Below are positions 19,524 to 29,453 of a stretch of DNA of 64,000 nucleotides, piece by piece; the stretch's first letter is position 1; each line of letters begins with the position of its first letter. This DNA comes from Anoplolepis gracilipes. Its lineage: Eukaryota; Arthropoda; Insecta; Hymenoptera; Formicidae. The DNA lies in contig NC_132979.1 in NCBI RefSeq assembly GCF_047496725.1, positions 12,007,001 through 12,071,000 of the forward strand. The letters are read 5' to 3'. The position numbers and the translations under genes were made by a program. Under the pieces are notes generated by a model. The model was given only the letters and a program-made list of their open reading frames with translations, had not been told where the DNA came from and ran no database searches.

Positions 19524-19807
19524 ATACTTAATTTAACTTTATCATATACATGTATTGGCAATATATAATAAAACGTATACTAACGTATGCACACAAATAT
19601 ATACTGACCACATATACGTTTGTGTCAGTAACTTAAAATAATGAATGGTGATTTTCTTCACCATCCATGGGATATCACCAATGGCGCGTTAGGTTTTTTT
19701 TACAGTGGACCTTCGCCCAGAGCCATATTGTACCACATTTTATATTATATTATATAGATGAAGGAAACTTTATATATGATGTCTGTTCGTTACAGACAAA
19801 ATATTTT

Positions 19808-21154
19808 TTACATACTTGTCCTTAACAAGTATAATGTCTGTTTATCACAGACAATACATTCTGTTAGAAAAACAGTTGAATCTTCATTAGCATTCTCACA
19901 AAAATTGTGTAATATCATGCAAACTTTTATAATTTTTCTGATATTGTTTAAAGTAATGTCAGGTTTTGATTGAAGAATTCTCCATCTACTTTTCATACGA
20001 CCAAAATCATTTTCAATAGACATTCTAGCTCTACTTAATCTGTAATTGAAGTTTTCTTGTGATATTGGCATATTATTGATAATTCTATACGGCTTCATTC
20101 CAATTTAAAAGAGAAAATGCTATATCAGAGATTGAATGAAAATTTGTTTTCATTTTTGGATCTTCATCATTACTGTCATCAAAATTTTCAAATAATTTAC
20201 TTCGACGAAAAATAGAAGCATCATTGCCTCTTCCTAGAGCTCTAATAAATGCATATCTGTAAAATAAAAGTTATTATTATTTACTAGTTTTTATTAAATA
20301 TTTTTCTCAATAATATTTGAAAATATTACGTAAAACGATATTTGTGGTCCACTACTGCTAAAACTTTTATAGAGTAAAATGACTTGTAATTATAATAGTC
20401 TTGTGCAGAAGCTCTTGGACACAATATTGGTATGTGAGTATCATCCATAGCCTCAAAACAATTATAAAGTTGCCATCGATTCCAGAATTCTGTAGCAGTT
20501 TCTGCCTTTTCCTCTTCTGTTGATGGAAATTTGATGAGATGATTGTAATGCATAATCACTGCATCACAAAACTCATACAATATGTATGGCACGGTGCTTT
20601 TGCCTATATGGAAAAGGTCTGCTACAGTCCAAAAATCACTTCGACCTTTTAAAACTGTCAATGCTATAGCAATACGTTTGGGTACAGGTATAACTGTTCT
20701 AAATTGTGTGTCCAATTTAAAAAGATAAGGATGTAAATCCTCACACAGCTTATTAAATGAATTCCTTGACATTCGGAATTTATTATAGAAACGTTCATCT
20801 GCAGTATATAATAATTATATTTAGAATAAGTTATCAAAATAAAATGTATTAAATTTAATTTCAATTAGCTATATTATATGAATATCACCTGTATAAAGAG
20901 GAACTTGCTGTTCCCAATATTTTCCAATAATATCTAATGCGAGTTCAGGTTAAATCCAACATGATCTCCGAAACATTCGTCGTCGCCTATTTCTTAATAT
21001 TTGTGCTGCAAGTAATTTCCTTGCTCTAATTCTTCTTTCGATTTTCTCTCATTTGATTAAATAAAAGTTGTTTCTTTGTTTCTTTGTTTGCAGCATTTTT
21101 TACTACTACTGTTATTGATAATGCTTTTTGTAAATTATTTTGTATAATATCCAT
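19808..21154 (-). pseudogene. PIF/Harbinger transposase relic (HARBI1-like DDE nuclease)
   Basis: Minus-strand exons run from an ATG at 21154. The N-terminal part (RRRRMFRRSCW...GKYWEQQVPLYT) contains a stop and ends at a splice donor near 20890; the main exon (about 20800-20327) reads RMSRNSFNKLCEDLHPYL and on to CFEAMDDTHIPI, where the first catalytic Asp region lies. An intron (about 20325-20258) follows, then RRSKLFENFDDSNDEDPK, a frameshift near 20090, and the terminal part with ENDFGRMKSRWRIL (catalytic Glu region) ending at 19808. The Harbinger-family reading rests on this order of DDE motifs. Terminal inverted repeats were not found. Confidence 0.75.
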
Positions 21155-21462
21155 AATAATCACCAATATCATAAAAATATCCAAGAACTGTTTGTTTTAT
21201 ATGTTAAGAACTGCAATTATTACCGGATGTATTTAAAGTCAGTAACGGATATTCATAGTCCCTTCTTATATTTAAGATGGTCGTAAATAATATCTTAAGA
21301 TTCCATTCGACCATCTGATTGGCTGAACGAAGTCTTAAGATAACCTAAACCTAGACTTAAGATAATCTTAAATATGCATATAATTCATAGCTTTATCTCT
21401 ATCTTGATTCATAAAAGTTATATAATTTTAGTATATATTTTTGTCCGAGTGGATCTAAATGC

Positions 21463-21983
21463 TCAAAATATGTTTACACCTTCGGACGTTTGCAGTTCAG
21501 GTTGAACCGTTGTAACCAACGAATCGGGTGTAGTTTCAAAAATTTTTTCGGCGGATGGTTGCTCGTACGATACTTGATGCGGTTGTATAATTTCTATCTG
21601 AGTAGATGTGTCCGGTATTGTTCGCCTTTGATTCAGCGTAGAAATTATCGGCAAATCATTTAATGAGACATTTAATCGTTTTTACTTTGAGCTCAAATCG
21701 TTCAATGAGATCCTTGATCGTTTTTTCGCTTTAATAATTTTCTTTTCCACATGATCTTTTCCGAGTATATCAAACGACTCGATTTTCGATACGTCAGATT
21801 CTACATCGACGGTATTTTGGTATCAAACTGTTTTAGAGGCTCGATAATTGGCTTAAAATGTTTCTCCAACGTTACATCTTCTTCAATTTTGCCAGTTTTT
21901 AACACGCAATATTTTTTGCGAATTGACTCGCTTATTTTTACAATTTCTCGCGCAATCTTTTCGCGATCACTATTATCACTCAT
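21463..21983 (-). pseudogene. Uncharacterised P3 gene adjacent to the packaging ATPase
   Basis: A frame beginning MSDNSDREKIAREIVKIS, 60 codons to a stop at 21801, with related coding sequence continuing in other frames and a second frame 21654-21463 rich in Gln, Thr and Pro. The start overlaps the end of the ATPase frame (21976) by a few bases, as in compact viral gene blocks. The N-terminal part is helical and charged. No function was recognised. Frameshifts or stops near 21800 and 21660 break it. P3 ends or is truncated just beyond, near 21430. Confidence 0.5.
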
Positions 21984-22712
21984 GTTTTTTTTTATGTAGA
22001 CGTTGTTCTATCGACTTTTCGATAGCAACTAACCACTTTACCGCAAATTTATTAAAACCTGTTCTGTAGCGTCCATTGGTCATTGAACTGTCTTTGTCAA
22101 TTACTAGAAATCCATACTTGTGCTGCCAACATTTTTTACATAACGCGTTAAAATCATCGTAAGACATGTCGGTATTTACATAATCGTTGTACACATATCG
22201 TAAGTTTGTACCATCTTGTTTAAATAAAATTAACAGATTAGCATTGTCGCGTATAAAATGCTTGGGTATCTTAGCATACGTTTGACAGAGATAGAAACAA
22301 TCGACGCTTGAATGTCGACCCATTGAGAAGTACTCTCTTATCTTGCTTGTCGCACGCCACGTCATCAAAGATAAAAATAGAATTCGGAAGCGCCTCTCTT
22401 GGCGGAATGACATCGCTGTTATTAGAGAACGTAAAGTAAGCAATTTCATCTATCGATGATAGTAAATTTTTCAAATATTGATATTTTGTTGAAGCGATTT
22501 CGAATATATGTATAAATTTCCAAAGCATACACCGTTTGGACATTCTATCAAGCTTATCAACAAGTTAATTTTACCGCAATTCGAAAGGCCGCAAATGAGA
22601 CTGCGTATTGTATTCGGTAACATTTTGCAATGTTGCGTATTTCTTTTTCAGGCATTAGCCTATTATCAAAATTTGATACTTTAATTACCGTTGGTTGTCG
22701 TACGAATCGCAT
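21976..22712 (-). pseudogene. Genome-packaging ATPase (A32/FtsK-HerA type), frameshifted (P3)
   Basis: The start is an ATG at 22712. The Walker A region lies at 22590-22570 (GLSNCGK, followed by Ile where Ser/Thr is expected) and the Walker B-like IFIFDD follows about 80 residues later. The middle reads YFSMGRHSSVDCFYLCQTY and the end GRYRTGFNKFAVKW. The length of about 240 codons fits packaging ATPases of Polintons and related viruses, which drive DNA into the capsid. At least two frameshifts (near 22600 and 22320) and the altered P-loop residue make it inactive. It is divergent to the gene at 22813 across a TATA-containing promoter. Confidence 0.78.
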
Positions 22713-22770
22713 GACTTGTCTAATCAGACTTAACAATACTTTGTGAGGAGAAGAAGGAGGAGGAGAGCCT

Positions 22771-22812
22771 ATTTATAAATGTGCATCAAATCGAAACCGC
22801 TCAGTATCAAAC
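22771..22812 (+). promoter_or_regulatory. TATA plus initiator promoter of the 22813 gene
   Basis: TATTTATAAA at 22771-22780 stands about 30 bases before GCTCAGTAT (initiator A near 22804), itself only a few bases before the ATG at 22813. The same nonamer GCTCAGTAT with an AT-rich box about 30 bases upstream precedes the capsid-type gene at 25331. Spacing fits RNA polymerase II core promoters with very short leaders. Confidence 0.55.
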
Positions 22813-23079
22813 ATGTTTCTTTTCGTGTCGGATGACAGTGATATTCTCAACCTTACCTCAGAACAGATACGATATATACCAAAGATTATTTTATTGCAAC
22901 AGTTTCGTCGCTATGTGGAGCGTCTGTGGGACAAACTTCCCGAACATATAAAAGTTGATTCTGAGGTACGACAGTATCATAGGTGTTTGCGACATTATAA
23001 TTTACGGCAGCAAACGCATATCGACGGTCCGGCGTCATTTATAAAAGATTATTACGAATGTTATATGTTACGAATGTAA
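22813..23079 (+). CDS. Uncharacterised P3 protein, 88 aa
   Basis: An open frame starting MFLFVSDDSD, with charged amphipathic sequence (LLQQFRRYVERLWDKLPEHI) and a C-terminus ending YECYMLRM. It is transcribed away from the ATPase and overlaps the start of the PLA2-like frame by 22 bases. No domain was recognised. Position between the ATPase and the virion proteins suggests a structural or assembly role, by context only. Confidence 0.55.
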   Translation: MFLFVSDDSDILNLTSEQIRYIPKIILLQQFRRYVERLWDKLPEHIKVDSEVRQYHRCLRHYNLRQQTHIDGPASFIKDYYECYMLRM

Positions 23080-23376
23080 CGAGAACTGTAAGAGGCAGTG
23101 GTCTGTTGAATCGTGCGATAAACGCACTTTCTATCGAATTACATATTCCTGGATATCAGTTTTGCGGACCGGGAACTCGTTTAAAAGAACGATTGGCTAG
23201 AGGTGATCGAGGCATCAATCCATTGGACGCCGCGTATCGCGAACATGATTTAGCTTACTCGCAACGACCTCGGTGAACGACACGTAGCGGATCGTATACT
23301 AGCTGCGAGGGCGCGAGAACGTATTACCGCGAAAGATTCCAATTTTGGTAAAAGAGCAGCCGCCACAGCTGTTTAG
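23058..23376 (+). pseudogene. Phospholipase A2-like virion protein (P3), frameshifted
   Basis: The frame contains the parvovirus-type PLA2 signature: a glycine-rich calcium loop (CGPGTRL) followed about 25 residues later by the catalytic pair (AAYREHDLAYS). In related viruses this enzyme domain helps virions leave endosomes. A frameshift near 23265 breaks the frame; the continuation runs in another frame to the stop at 23374-23376. A basic C-terminus precedes the pX-like gene. The PLA2 plus pX-like pairing is typical of adintovirus-type elements. Confidence 0.75.
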
Positions 23377-23382
23377 ACGGCC

Positions 23383-23592
23383 ATGAAAGCAAAGACGAAA
23401 ATGGGTATAGGGATGAAAAAGTCGTCGACGAAGAAAAAGATTACGAAAAAACGAATACTTCCGGTAGCGAAGCGTGGTAGCTTTTTACCACTTTTACCAT
23501 TATTGGGAGTAGTCGGTTCTTTGGCTGGCGGAGCGGCGGGAATCGCAAAGGCTGTAAACGATAGCAAGGCTGCGAAACTGGAAAAAATGTAA
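23383..23592 (+). CDS. Adenovirus pX/mu-like core protein (P3), 69 aa
   Basis: An intact frame with a very basic N-terminus (KKSSTKKKITKKR), then VAKRGSFLPLLPLLGVVGSL and a Gly/Ala-rich hydrophobic segment (AGGAAGIAKAV). This basic-plus-hydrophobic layout matches the minor DNA-condensing core protein of adenoviruses and its adintovirus relatives, by general knowledge of that family. It lies 7 bases after the PLA2-like frame and 20 before the protease start. Confidence 0.65.
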   Translation: MKAKTKMGIGMKKSSTKKKITKKRILPVAKRGSFLPLLPLLGVVGSLAGGAAGIAKAVNDSKAAKLEKM

Positions 23593-23611
23593 CGTCATAA
23601 TCGTGGAAGAA

Positions 23612-24567
23612 ATGCAACGTTACAATTGCGCTATGAAAGGTCGCGGACTTTATCTCGCTCCGTACAAGCGTGGACAAGGGTGATGGTTAATAGAAAAAAA
23701 AACGTCGAAAGAAAATAAAAACGCCTGCGGGTGCAACCACTAACATACAATTGCAACAACTGGCTAGACATATGCGCATACTATTCTTTAGAGGCGTTTT
23801 CATGCGCGATAATTTACCGATAAACGGCGTACAACGAAACGAGAACGGTATCGTCAATTTGGATAACACTCTGTGACGGCCAAGTAGAAAATATAAAAAT
23901 TTTTAAATTTAATCATTACCGAGTGAGGAGATTTGCATAAATCTATCTATCAGAGCAAGCTTGAAGCGGTTACGTTATTAATACTGTAGATATAAGTATA
24001 CATATATATATAAGTCAAAAGAATTTTAATATTAGTAACGAATAATGTAAGGAATAAGCAGATTTTATTTCAAATAATTACGACTCACACCGATCAGCAA
24101 CCGACTCACTAATAACTTTGTTCATTAAACTCGAAGAGAAGAAAAATCTATCCGACAAAATTGTACTCCGAATACTATATGAAATTATAAGACGCTCTTA
24201 AGACGAGCAGGAACGCTCGTCTTATCAACCAACGGCCGAATCTTCTATAAACAAAATTGGAGAGCCCCATACCGGACCATCAGAACAAACGGTATTACAC
24301 GAGCGAGAGAGAGAGCGACAACATTCCATAGGCCAGAATCCCCACCTCATTAGGCAAAGGAAGAGCAGTCTCATTCCGACAGTCATCTAATTAACACCGA
24401 CTTACTACTAATTTCGCTGCATTCATTACATTACTCAAGTATTTTGTACTCGTTAGTTTAGCGCGCATTTTTTTTTATAAATATATTCGTGTATCTTTAT
24501 AATCAATACACGGGCATTTAACATACCATAATAAGGGAGAAGATTTTTACTCCATCAAGATACCTAT

Positions 24568-24610
<43 letters not shown>

Positions 24611-25273
24611 GCATATAATTTCTTCGGCCATCTCAAGAGGAAGATTAAAGATATGAAGTTCGTATTTTATTAAAATTTGGGTGAGTAATGAATTATTAGA
24701 TTTATAGAAATTTATTTATAGAAATTACCACGATAGATCACTAACTCCTGGATCCCAGTAAACCCGGTGACCCTGCGATGACAAAAAACAGGAGAAAATA
24801 TATATTTATATGTGTTACGCATCAGAGACTCTTTAAGGAGAAATTCTCATTGCTTTTATTATAGAACCTCTTATAATCATTGTTAACATACGAATTTAAA
24901 TATAATAATCAAACATAAGTATAAATAATAAAATATAAATAATATCTATTAGAAAAGTACTAAGAATATCTAAAATAAGTTTTTTTTTATTTTACATTAT
25001 CCAATCTTAGACTTATAGAGAATTTTACAGATTTCTGTTCTAAAGTTATCATCAGACGTAACAGCTCATCGGCCCGGAACTCATTGGGTAGCGTATGCAA
25101 AGAGGAGAGATTGTGTCGCGTACTTTGACAGTTTTGGAAATCTTCGACCGCCCAAGGAACTAGTGCGATATTTCGGACAGAATGTATTGAAAATTGAATA
25201 TAATCACACGTCTTATCAAAATTATAATCAGAGTATTTGCGGACAATCGTGTATACGATTTCTTCGGATTTGA
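23612..25273 (+). pseudogene. Adenain-like maturation protease (P3), split by a solo LTR
   Basis: The 5' part (23612-23871) encodes a basic leader and then ARHMRILFFRGVFMRDN up to NLDNT; a stop near 23681 and a frame change near 23690 damage the leader. The 3' part resumes at 25068 in phase after the LTR and its target duplication are removed, with the catalytic-His region PGTHWVAYAKR, then YFDSFGNLRPP and the Cys region ICGQSC, ending at 25271-25273. The His...Asp/Asn...Gln-Cys order is that of adenovirus-type cysteine proteases that process capsid proteins. The minus-strand ORF over the 3' part is only its antisense. Confidence 0.75.
23872..25063. mobile_element. Solo LTR, 1,192 bp, inserted in the P3 protease gene
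   Basis: Begins TGTGACGGCC and ends CAGACGTAACA. The flanks ACTC (23868-23871) and GCTC (25064-25067) form a 4-bp target duplication with one change, and deleting the segment restores the protease reading frame across PGTHW, which is strong evidence for the borders. It contains a TA microsatellite (24570-24610) and no coding region. A different sequence from the 2-kb and 569-bp LTRs. Confidence 0.72.
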
Positions 25274-25283
25274 TCTTCACAAT

Positions 25284-25330
25284 TGATTTAAAGCCTGACA
25301 ATATACCATCGGCTCAGTATTCGATCGACA
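25284..25330 (+). promoter_or_regulatory. Promoter of the capsid-type gene, shared nonamer
   Basis: TGATTTAAAG at 25284-25293 stands about 25-30 bases before GCTCAGTAT (25312-25320), which precedes the ATG at 25331 by 10 bases. The same nonamer and geometry occur at 22771-22812, suggesting a common late-gene promoter type in the element. Confidence 0.5.
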
Positions 25331-26610
25331 TGTCACTGACACTAACATTGACTGGTAAGAGAGCATACCTTCTGTAAGCTACTTTCCAGCTATAGATTTG
25401 ACCGATGACAATTACGAGCTGTGTTGTGTAGAAATGAGCGCTCATATACGAAACATGCGGCACACATACATACATACACGCGCACACATAGTGATGTATC
25501 GAAGCCGAGCTGCAGCCAAAAGATTACGGAGAGATTAACGACGCGGCGAATATCGGCGCGTCTTCTGATCATATTACAAAGGGACATGCGACAATTTTAT
25601 GACTACGCGACTCCTACGACACGAGACAAAGAATATTCGCCTATCAAGATATACGTAGCCACGACTCAGCACAGTCCAGAGCAGCGTCGAACAACTAAAC
25701 ATCGTACGAAAGTAATTTCCCGACTTCGGTATATCGTTGGTCGTGTGCGTGAACAATACAGAGTGATTACACTCCCAAACGTACAGTAAGAAACAGTGTG
25801 CATAATACGCGACTCAGGGTGATCACACCCCCAGGCGGTGTCAAAAAACACACAAACTCGTGTGTCGACTCAGGGTATTCATACCCCCAGGCGGTGTCGA
25901 ACACACACATACCATTCAATTCAAGACCAATAAACTGAATTAAAGAAAACCACGGTGTGAAGATTCATTTATTTACATCGCCCACAAACAAGCTGGGTTT
26001 AATGGATTTTGAAACCTATAATACGATAACGTGATTTCATCTAATAATATATTATACTTTGACAAAAATGACAAGGAAATTACAATTCCCGAAGTATCGT
26101 ATGAATTGAGCGCTATCAATTATCTCACACGATTATCTCACACGTACAATATTACAGCTCAGTTCCCGTAAAGTTAACACAGAGGAAAACGATGAATACC
26201 CAATAGTGCTTCGCGTTAATCATAATACGTTGAAAAGTGAAATTAAATGTGCTTACAGAATAAACTTTAGTAAGCTTCACAATATAGGATCGTTACTGGG
26301 AATTTCCTCGAGTTGTATTTTAGAACCACAAAAACGGTATGAATCGGATGTGCCGGTAAATATTAACAAGATAAATATTATTCGTATCGAATGTAACGCG
26401 ACCACTGGTGTGTACAACAATGGTATGCGCGTGCACACGATACATGAATTGTTCACCAAAGTTTCCGCCAGGATATAAAATATCGGAAAAGTCCGCGCAA
26501 CTCATTTATCTGCCGATCGTCGCACGGAGCATTACTGATTTAACGGTACGCAAAGTCTGTGCATTATGTGTTCGTGTAAATTTGTGCTTTGTCTATGATA
26601 TTTATTGAAT
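25331..26610 (+). pseudogene. Capsid-type (penton/minor capsid-like) protein of P3, split by a solo LTR
   Basis: The start MSLTLTLTGKRAYLL at 25331 is followed by a frameshift, then SYFPAIDLTDDNYEL at the LTR border (25421). After the LTR, coding resumes at 25996 (LMDFETYN), passes through several frameshifts, then 26206-26478 (INFSKLHNIGSLLGISSS) and SEKSAQLIYLPIVARSITDL near 26490-26545. A beta-rich protein with short loops, in the place where Polinton-like elements carry their jelly-roll minor capsid gene, after ATPase, pX and protease. That naming is from context and general resemblance. Not functional. Confidence 0.6.
25422..25990. mobile_element. Solo LTR, 569 bp, inserted in the P3 capsid-type gene
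   Basis: Begins TGTTGTGTAG and ends CCACAAACA (TG...CA), flanked by an exact 5-bp duplication AGCTG (25417-25421 and 25991-25995). Inside are two copies of a roughly 60-bp unit (CGACTCAGGGT...CCCCCAGGCGGTGTC, 25811-25905) and an AATAAA near 25930. The two ORFs across it (25421-25789 plus, 25574-25851 minus) have no recognisable content. Confidence 0.78.
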
Positions 26611-26916
26611 ATGGCTGAAAAGGATGATAATATTGTGATTGAGAATGATGGTTTTGGGGTGATATCGGAGATAATGATGATGATAATTTAATGAATGTTT
26701 CTGACGAAGAGGGATCGGACATTAAAGTACCACCCTTAGAAGACAGCGATTATAATTAGTAATGACAGTGATTTTACGGAAAGAATCGACCGTGATCTGG
26801 ACTTAGCCGAAATTAATACGTACGATGAACTAAAACGAATGTGTTGTATATATTTTTATTATAAATCCTTTGCATCAAATATTACCTTGTAATATGTGCC
26901 CGGTTTGTATAAAATA
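26611..26916 (+). pseudogene. Acidic cysteine-rich protein, B-end version (P3), internally deleted
   Basis: Starts at an ATG near 26611 with an acidic stretch, then a frameshift, two in-line stops (26757-26762) and RIDRDLDLAEINTYDELKRM; a deletion joins CCIYFYY directly to the last Cys cluster (CNMCPVC), removing the middle Cys pairs. Sequence details (SDIKVPPLED, ELKRM) place it with the B-end copy at 10933-11470, so P3 ends with the B-end of the element. Confidence 0.65.
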
Positions 26917-26922
26917 AGACTT

Positions 26923-27267
26923 ATGTCTGAAAACAAACTATTATTGTGTAAGTGTAGTGATAGGATGAGGGAGAGAGGACGCTTCGATGCCTTCGGTAGT
27001 GCTATGACTTCTGTAGTGCAGTTTTTACGAAATCGTGAAATTGGTTTGCCAAAGATTTATACGAGATCGCTAAAACTGTTTTTCGAGATTCGTGATGATA
27101 TTGACTTTTTATGTGATGTAATCAATAAAGATATCGAAGTAGAACAATTTGAAGATCCTGTTGTTGCGGAAATAAAGCATCTTCGAAAAGAGAGGCTGTT
27201 ACAGATGAAAAGAGGAAGAAGGATAGACTTTTTAGAAGAGAGAAGAAAGCGACTAGTCCCTAACTAA
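26923..27267 (+). CDS. Uncharacterised basic protein in the P3 B-end, 114 aa
   Basis: An open frame from an ATG 4 bases after the acidic gene's stop, starting MSENKLLLCKCSDRM. It is basic overall with an amphipathic C-terminus (KHLRKERLLQMKRGRR). This segment is absent from the P1 and P2 ends, where the flanking sequence (ACTTATGTGTGAAAAC... and TGGATGAATTGTAC...) is nearly contiguous, so P3 keeps about 0.9 kb that those copies lost or never had. No family was recognised. Confidence 0.5.
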   Translation: MSENKLLLCKCSDRMRERGRFDAFGSAMTSVVQFLRNREIGLPKIYTRSLKLFFEIRDDIDFLCDVINKDIEVEQFEDPVVAEIKHLRKERLLQMKRGRRIDFLEERRKRLVPN

Positions 27268-27441
27268 TTTAATATACACATGTGTTAAAAAATCAAAAAA
27301 GATCTTTTGTCTCTTGACCTCGCTGCGTTTATGGAGAGTGGTGTAAACACACTTGACACATACTGTGAACGAGTAAGCTGGAACTGTCATACAGTGTCTG
27401 ACTGTGGTCCAGTGAGTGTATTTTGTGAAAAGTTTTAAAAA

Positions 27442-27821
27442 ATGTCGAAAATAATATCGTTTCTGGACGCTATCTTTGAAACGGGATACCGTTGCATGAG
27501 ACTTTCTCGGGAGATCGACAGACGATACCATCGCCTAGGACTTCGTCGGGCAAAGTATTTGGCTCCCGCTCTGTTCCAGGCGTTACTGGATGTACTATTC
27601 GGAGATGTAAGTAGTTTTTATTATATTTATACGCTTTTATTTATAATATATTTATATTTATATTGATACGCTCAAAATATATTTATGTTTGTAAATTTTT
27701 ATAGATTTTTCAAAACAGTAAACCGCCCAATCCCTGCATATATAAATATAGCGCAGATGAAGGGTGTGGGCTTACCGCCAGGAGTGTGAGGAATGGGAGG
27801 ATTTGTGGGGCGAAAGCGTGA
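27442..27821 (+). CDS. Small spliced protein in the P3 B-end, 93 aa
   Basis: Exon 1 is 27442-27606, the intron 27607-27704 (GTAAGT...TATAG, 98 nt) and exon 2 27705-27821, joined in phase 0. Exon 1 encodes a basic helical protein (MSKIISFLDAIFETGYRCM, REIDRRYHRLGLRRAKYL); exon 2 adds a short Cys/Pro-containing tail. A TCTGACTGTGGTCCAGTGAG stretch just upstream may hold the start site. Unrecognised; absent from P1 and P2. Confidence 0.5.
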
Positions 27822-27952
27822 GTGCCCGCGCTGTGGATGAATTGTACCCGCACCGAGATGTTTTTTACCTCCATCAGTTATTCAGAAAGCAGCCCTTTTA
27901 TTCTAAGTATCTCTATATAATATGTCCAAATTTTTATAAATTATATTTTTAA
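27764..27952 (+). CDS. Short acidic protein, P3 B-end version (partial)
   Basis: The frame reads AYRQECEEWEDLWGESVSA, then DVFYLHQLFRKQPF, aligning in pattern with WVRDDLWGDTPEN...CLRKLFGEL of the P2 B-end copy. It overlaps the tail of the spliced gene above in another frame, which needs transcript data to resolve. It lies upstream of the conserved 3' UTR acceptor (CTGTTTCAGAGCTGCT, 27975-27990). Confidence 0.4.
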   Translation: MWAYRQECEEWEDLWGESVSARAVDELYPHRDVFYLHQLFRKQPFYSKYLYIICPNFYKLYF

Positions 27953-27990
27953 AATGCTAATAAAGATGTTTTTTTCTGTTTCAGAGCTGC

Positions 27991-28965
27991 TGCGCGCTCT
28001 TCCTCTCTTCTTCCCCCTCATGTTTTAACTTTATTAGATTTTTATTAGATTTGTAGATTTAGTATCTTTTATATTTTGTATTAGATTTTAGATTTATGTT
28101 ATATTATATTTTATATTTTATATTTCGTATTTTTATATTTTATATTTTGTATTTTTATATTTTATATTATATTTTACATTATATTTTATATTTTTAATTT
28201 TAGAACACGCACACATACACACACATTATGTGTATACAAACACATTTTTAAATAAAAATTATATATGTTAAACATGTATATTGCTTTGCACCTTCTTTAT
28301 CAATCCTATCCTTTTCCCCATATATTATATAATAAATTAATATTTAATATATAAAAAAAATTTAATATACAAAAATTTATTTCTTCATGTGCCTTAGTCT
28401 CCATCTTAACGCGCTTCCGCTATCCTTTCCCCTCCTTCATTCTCTCTCAACCCATATCTCCTTTTCCTACCATCATGCTTTCCTTTTCTTATCATCATGC
28501 TCTCCTTGTCCTACACATACAGCGCCTTCCTTCTTACACCACATCATACTCTCCTTGTCCTACACCATATAGAACGTCTATCGCGCCGCCTCTCTCTACC
28601 GCGTTGCGAACGCTTATCGCGCCGTTACCGTAGGGATATTATAAAAAATTTATATATATATTTATTATAATTAACGTAATTATTTACTGCAAATATAAAT
28701 TATGGGTAAACAGAGGAGGGATAAATCTACCTATAAAAGTTGACAATTCTCTCTCTCACCACCAGACCTCCGGAATCTGCCGGAGAGGACACTTCTTCCA
28801 CTACCCTCCACCTGCAAAACCATCTCTACCCCCCTTCCCCCTCCACCCGCGGACACTTCGGTACCTCTCCCCCCTCCACCCGCGGACACATCGGTACCGC
28901 GGGCGGTTCCCGTTAACCTCATCCCCCTCAGATCCTGGAGTTAGAACTCTCTGTAGCTATACACA
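27991..28965. other. Terminal region of P3 (B-end)
   Basis: Noncoding: a TATTTTATATT-rich stretch (28060-28200), the pyrimidine-rich CATCATGC repeats (28460-28560), one to two minisatellite units (28560-28625), the block near 28735 shared with P1 and P2, the C-rich tract with two GACAC(A/T)TCGGTACC repeats (28800-28910), and the tip CCCCTCAGATCCTGGAGTTA followed by GAACTCTCT at about 28930-28953. The matching order in P1 shows that the A-end and B-end share this terminal repeat. The stretch 28966-29430 carries no recognised feature. Confidence 0.65.
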
Positions 28966-29453
28966 GCATGACACATGCATGTATATATACGACATACACA
29001 CGTATACACATATGCGTGCGTTTATATATATACGTACACAAATCGAACATAAAAGTCACCGCGGACTATGCGGCGTATAACAAGAGTATCCGTAGTCATT
29101 GTGATCCAAAATTGTATAGATCTCTTGTCTCTTATGGCGACTCGTTTAATGTAACGTGCGCCAATAACGGACCAATTTTATGGGCGAATCAGCGAGCAAG
29201 GATCACGACTGTACCGGAAGATTTCTCTTCACATGAGCATTCTCGTCCGCGACACAGAACAGTTAACATATTCTTAAGCGAGCGAGTCATACGAGTGATA
29301 TTAATTAGAAAGAGTGATATTAATTGAATAAAGAAATACTTATTAGACCAAAAACGAAGACGCAGTGTGTGAATTTCCTTCATACGCATACTAGTATTAC
29401 GGAACGAATGGTATTACAAAATACAAAATTTAACTCTGTTCACAACGTACATT

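Noticed and set aside
24987..25301. 104-aa minus-strand ORF
   Set aside because: It lies over the 3' half of the adenain-like protease, whose plus-strand frame has the His, Asp/Asn and Cys motifs; part of the ORF also lies in the LTR.
28731..28922. Gly-rich minus-strand ORF
   Set aside because: Antisense of the C-rich terminal tract of P3.
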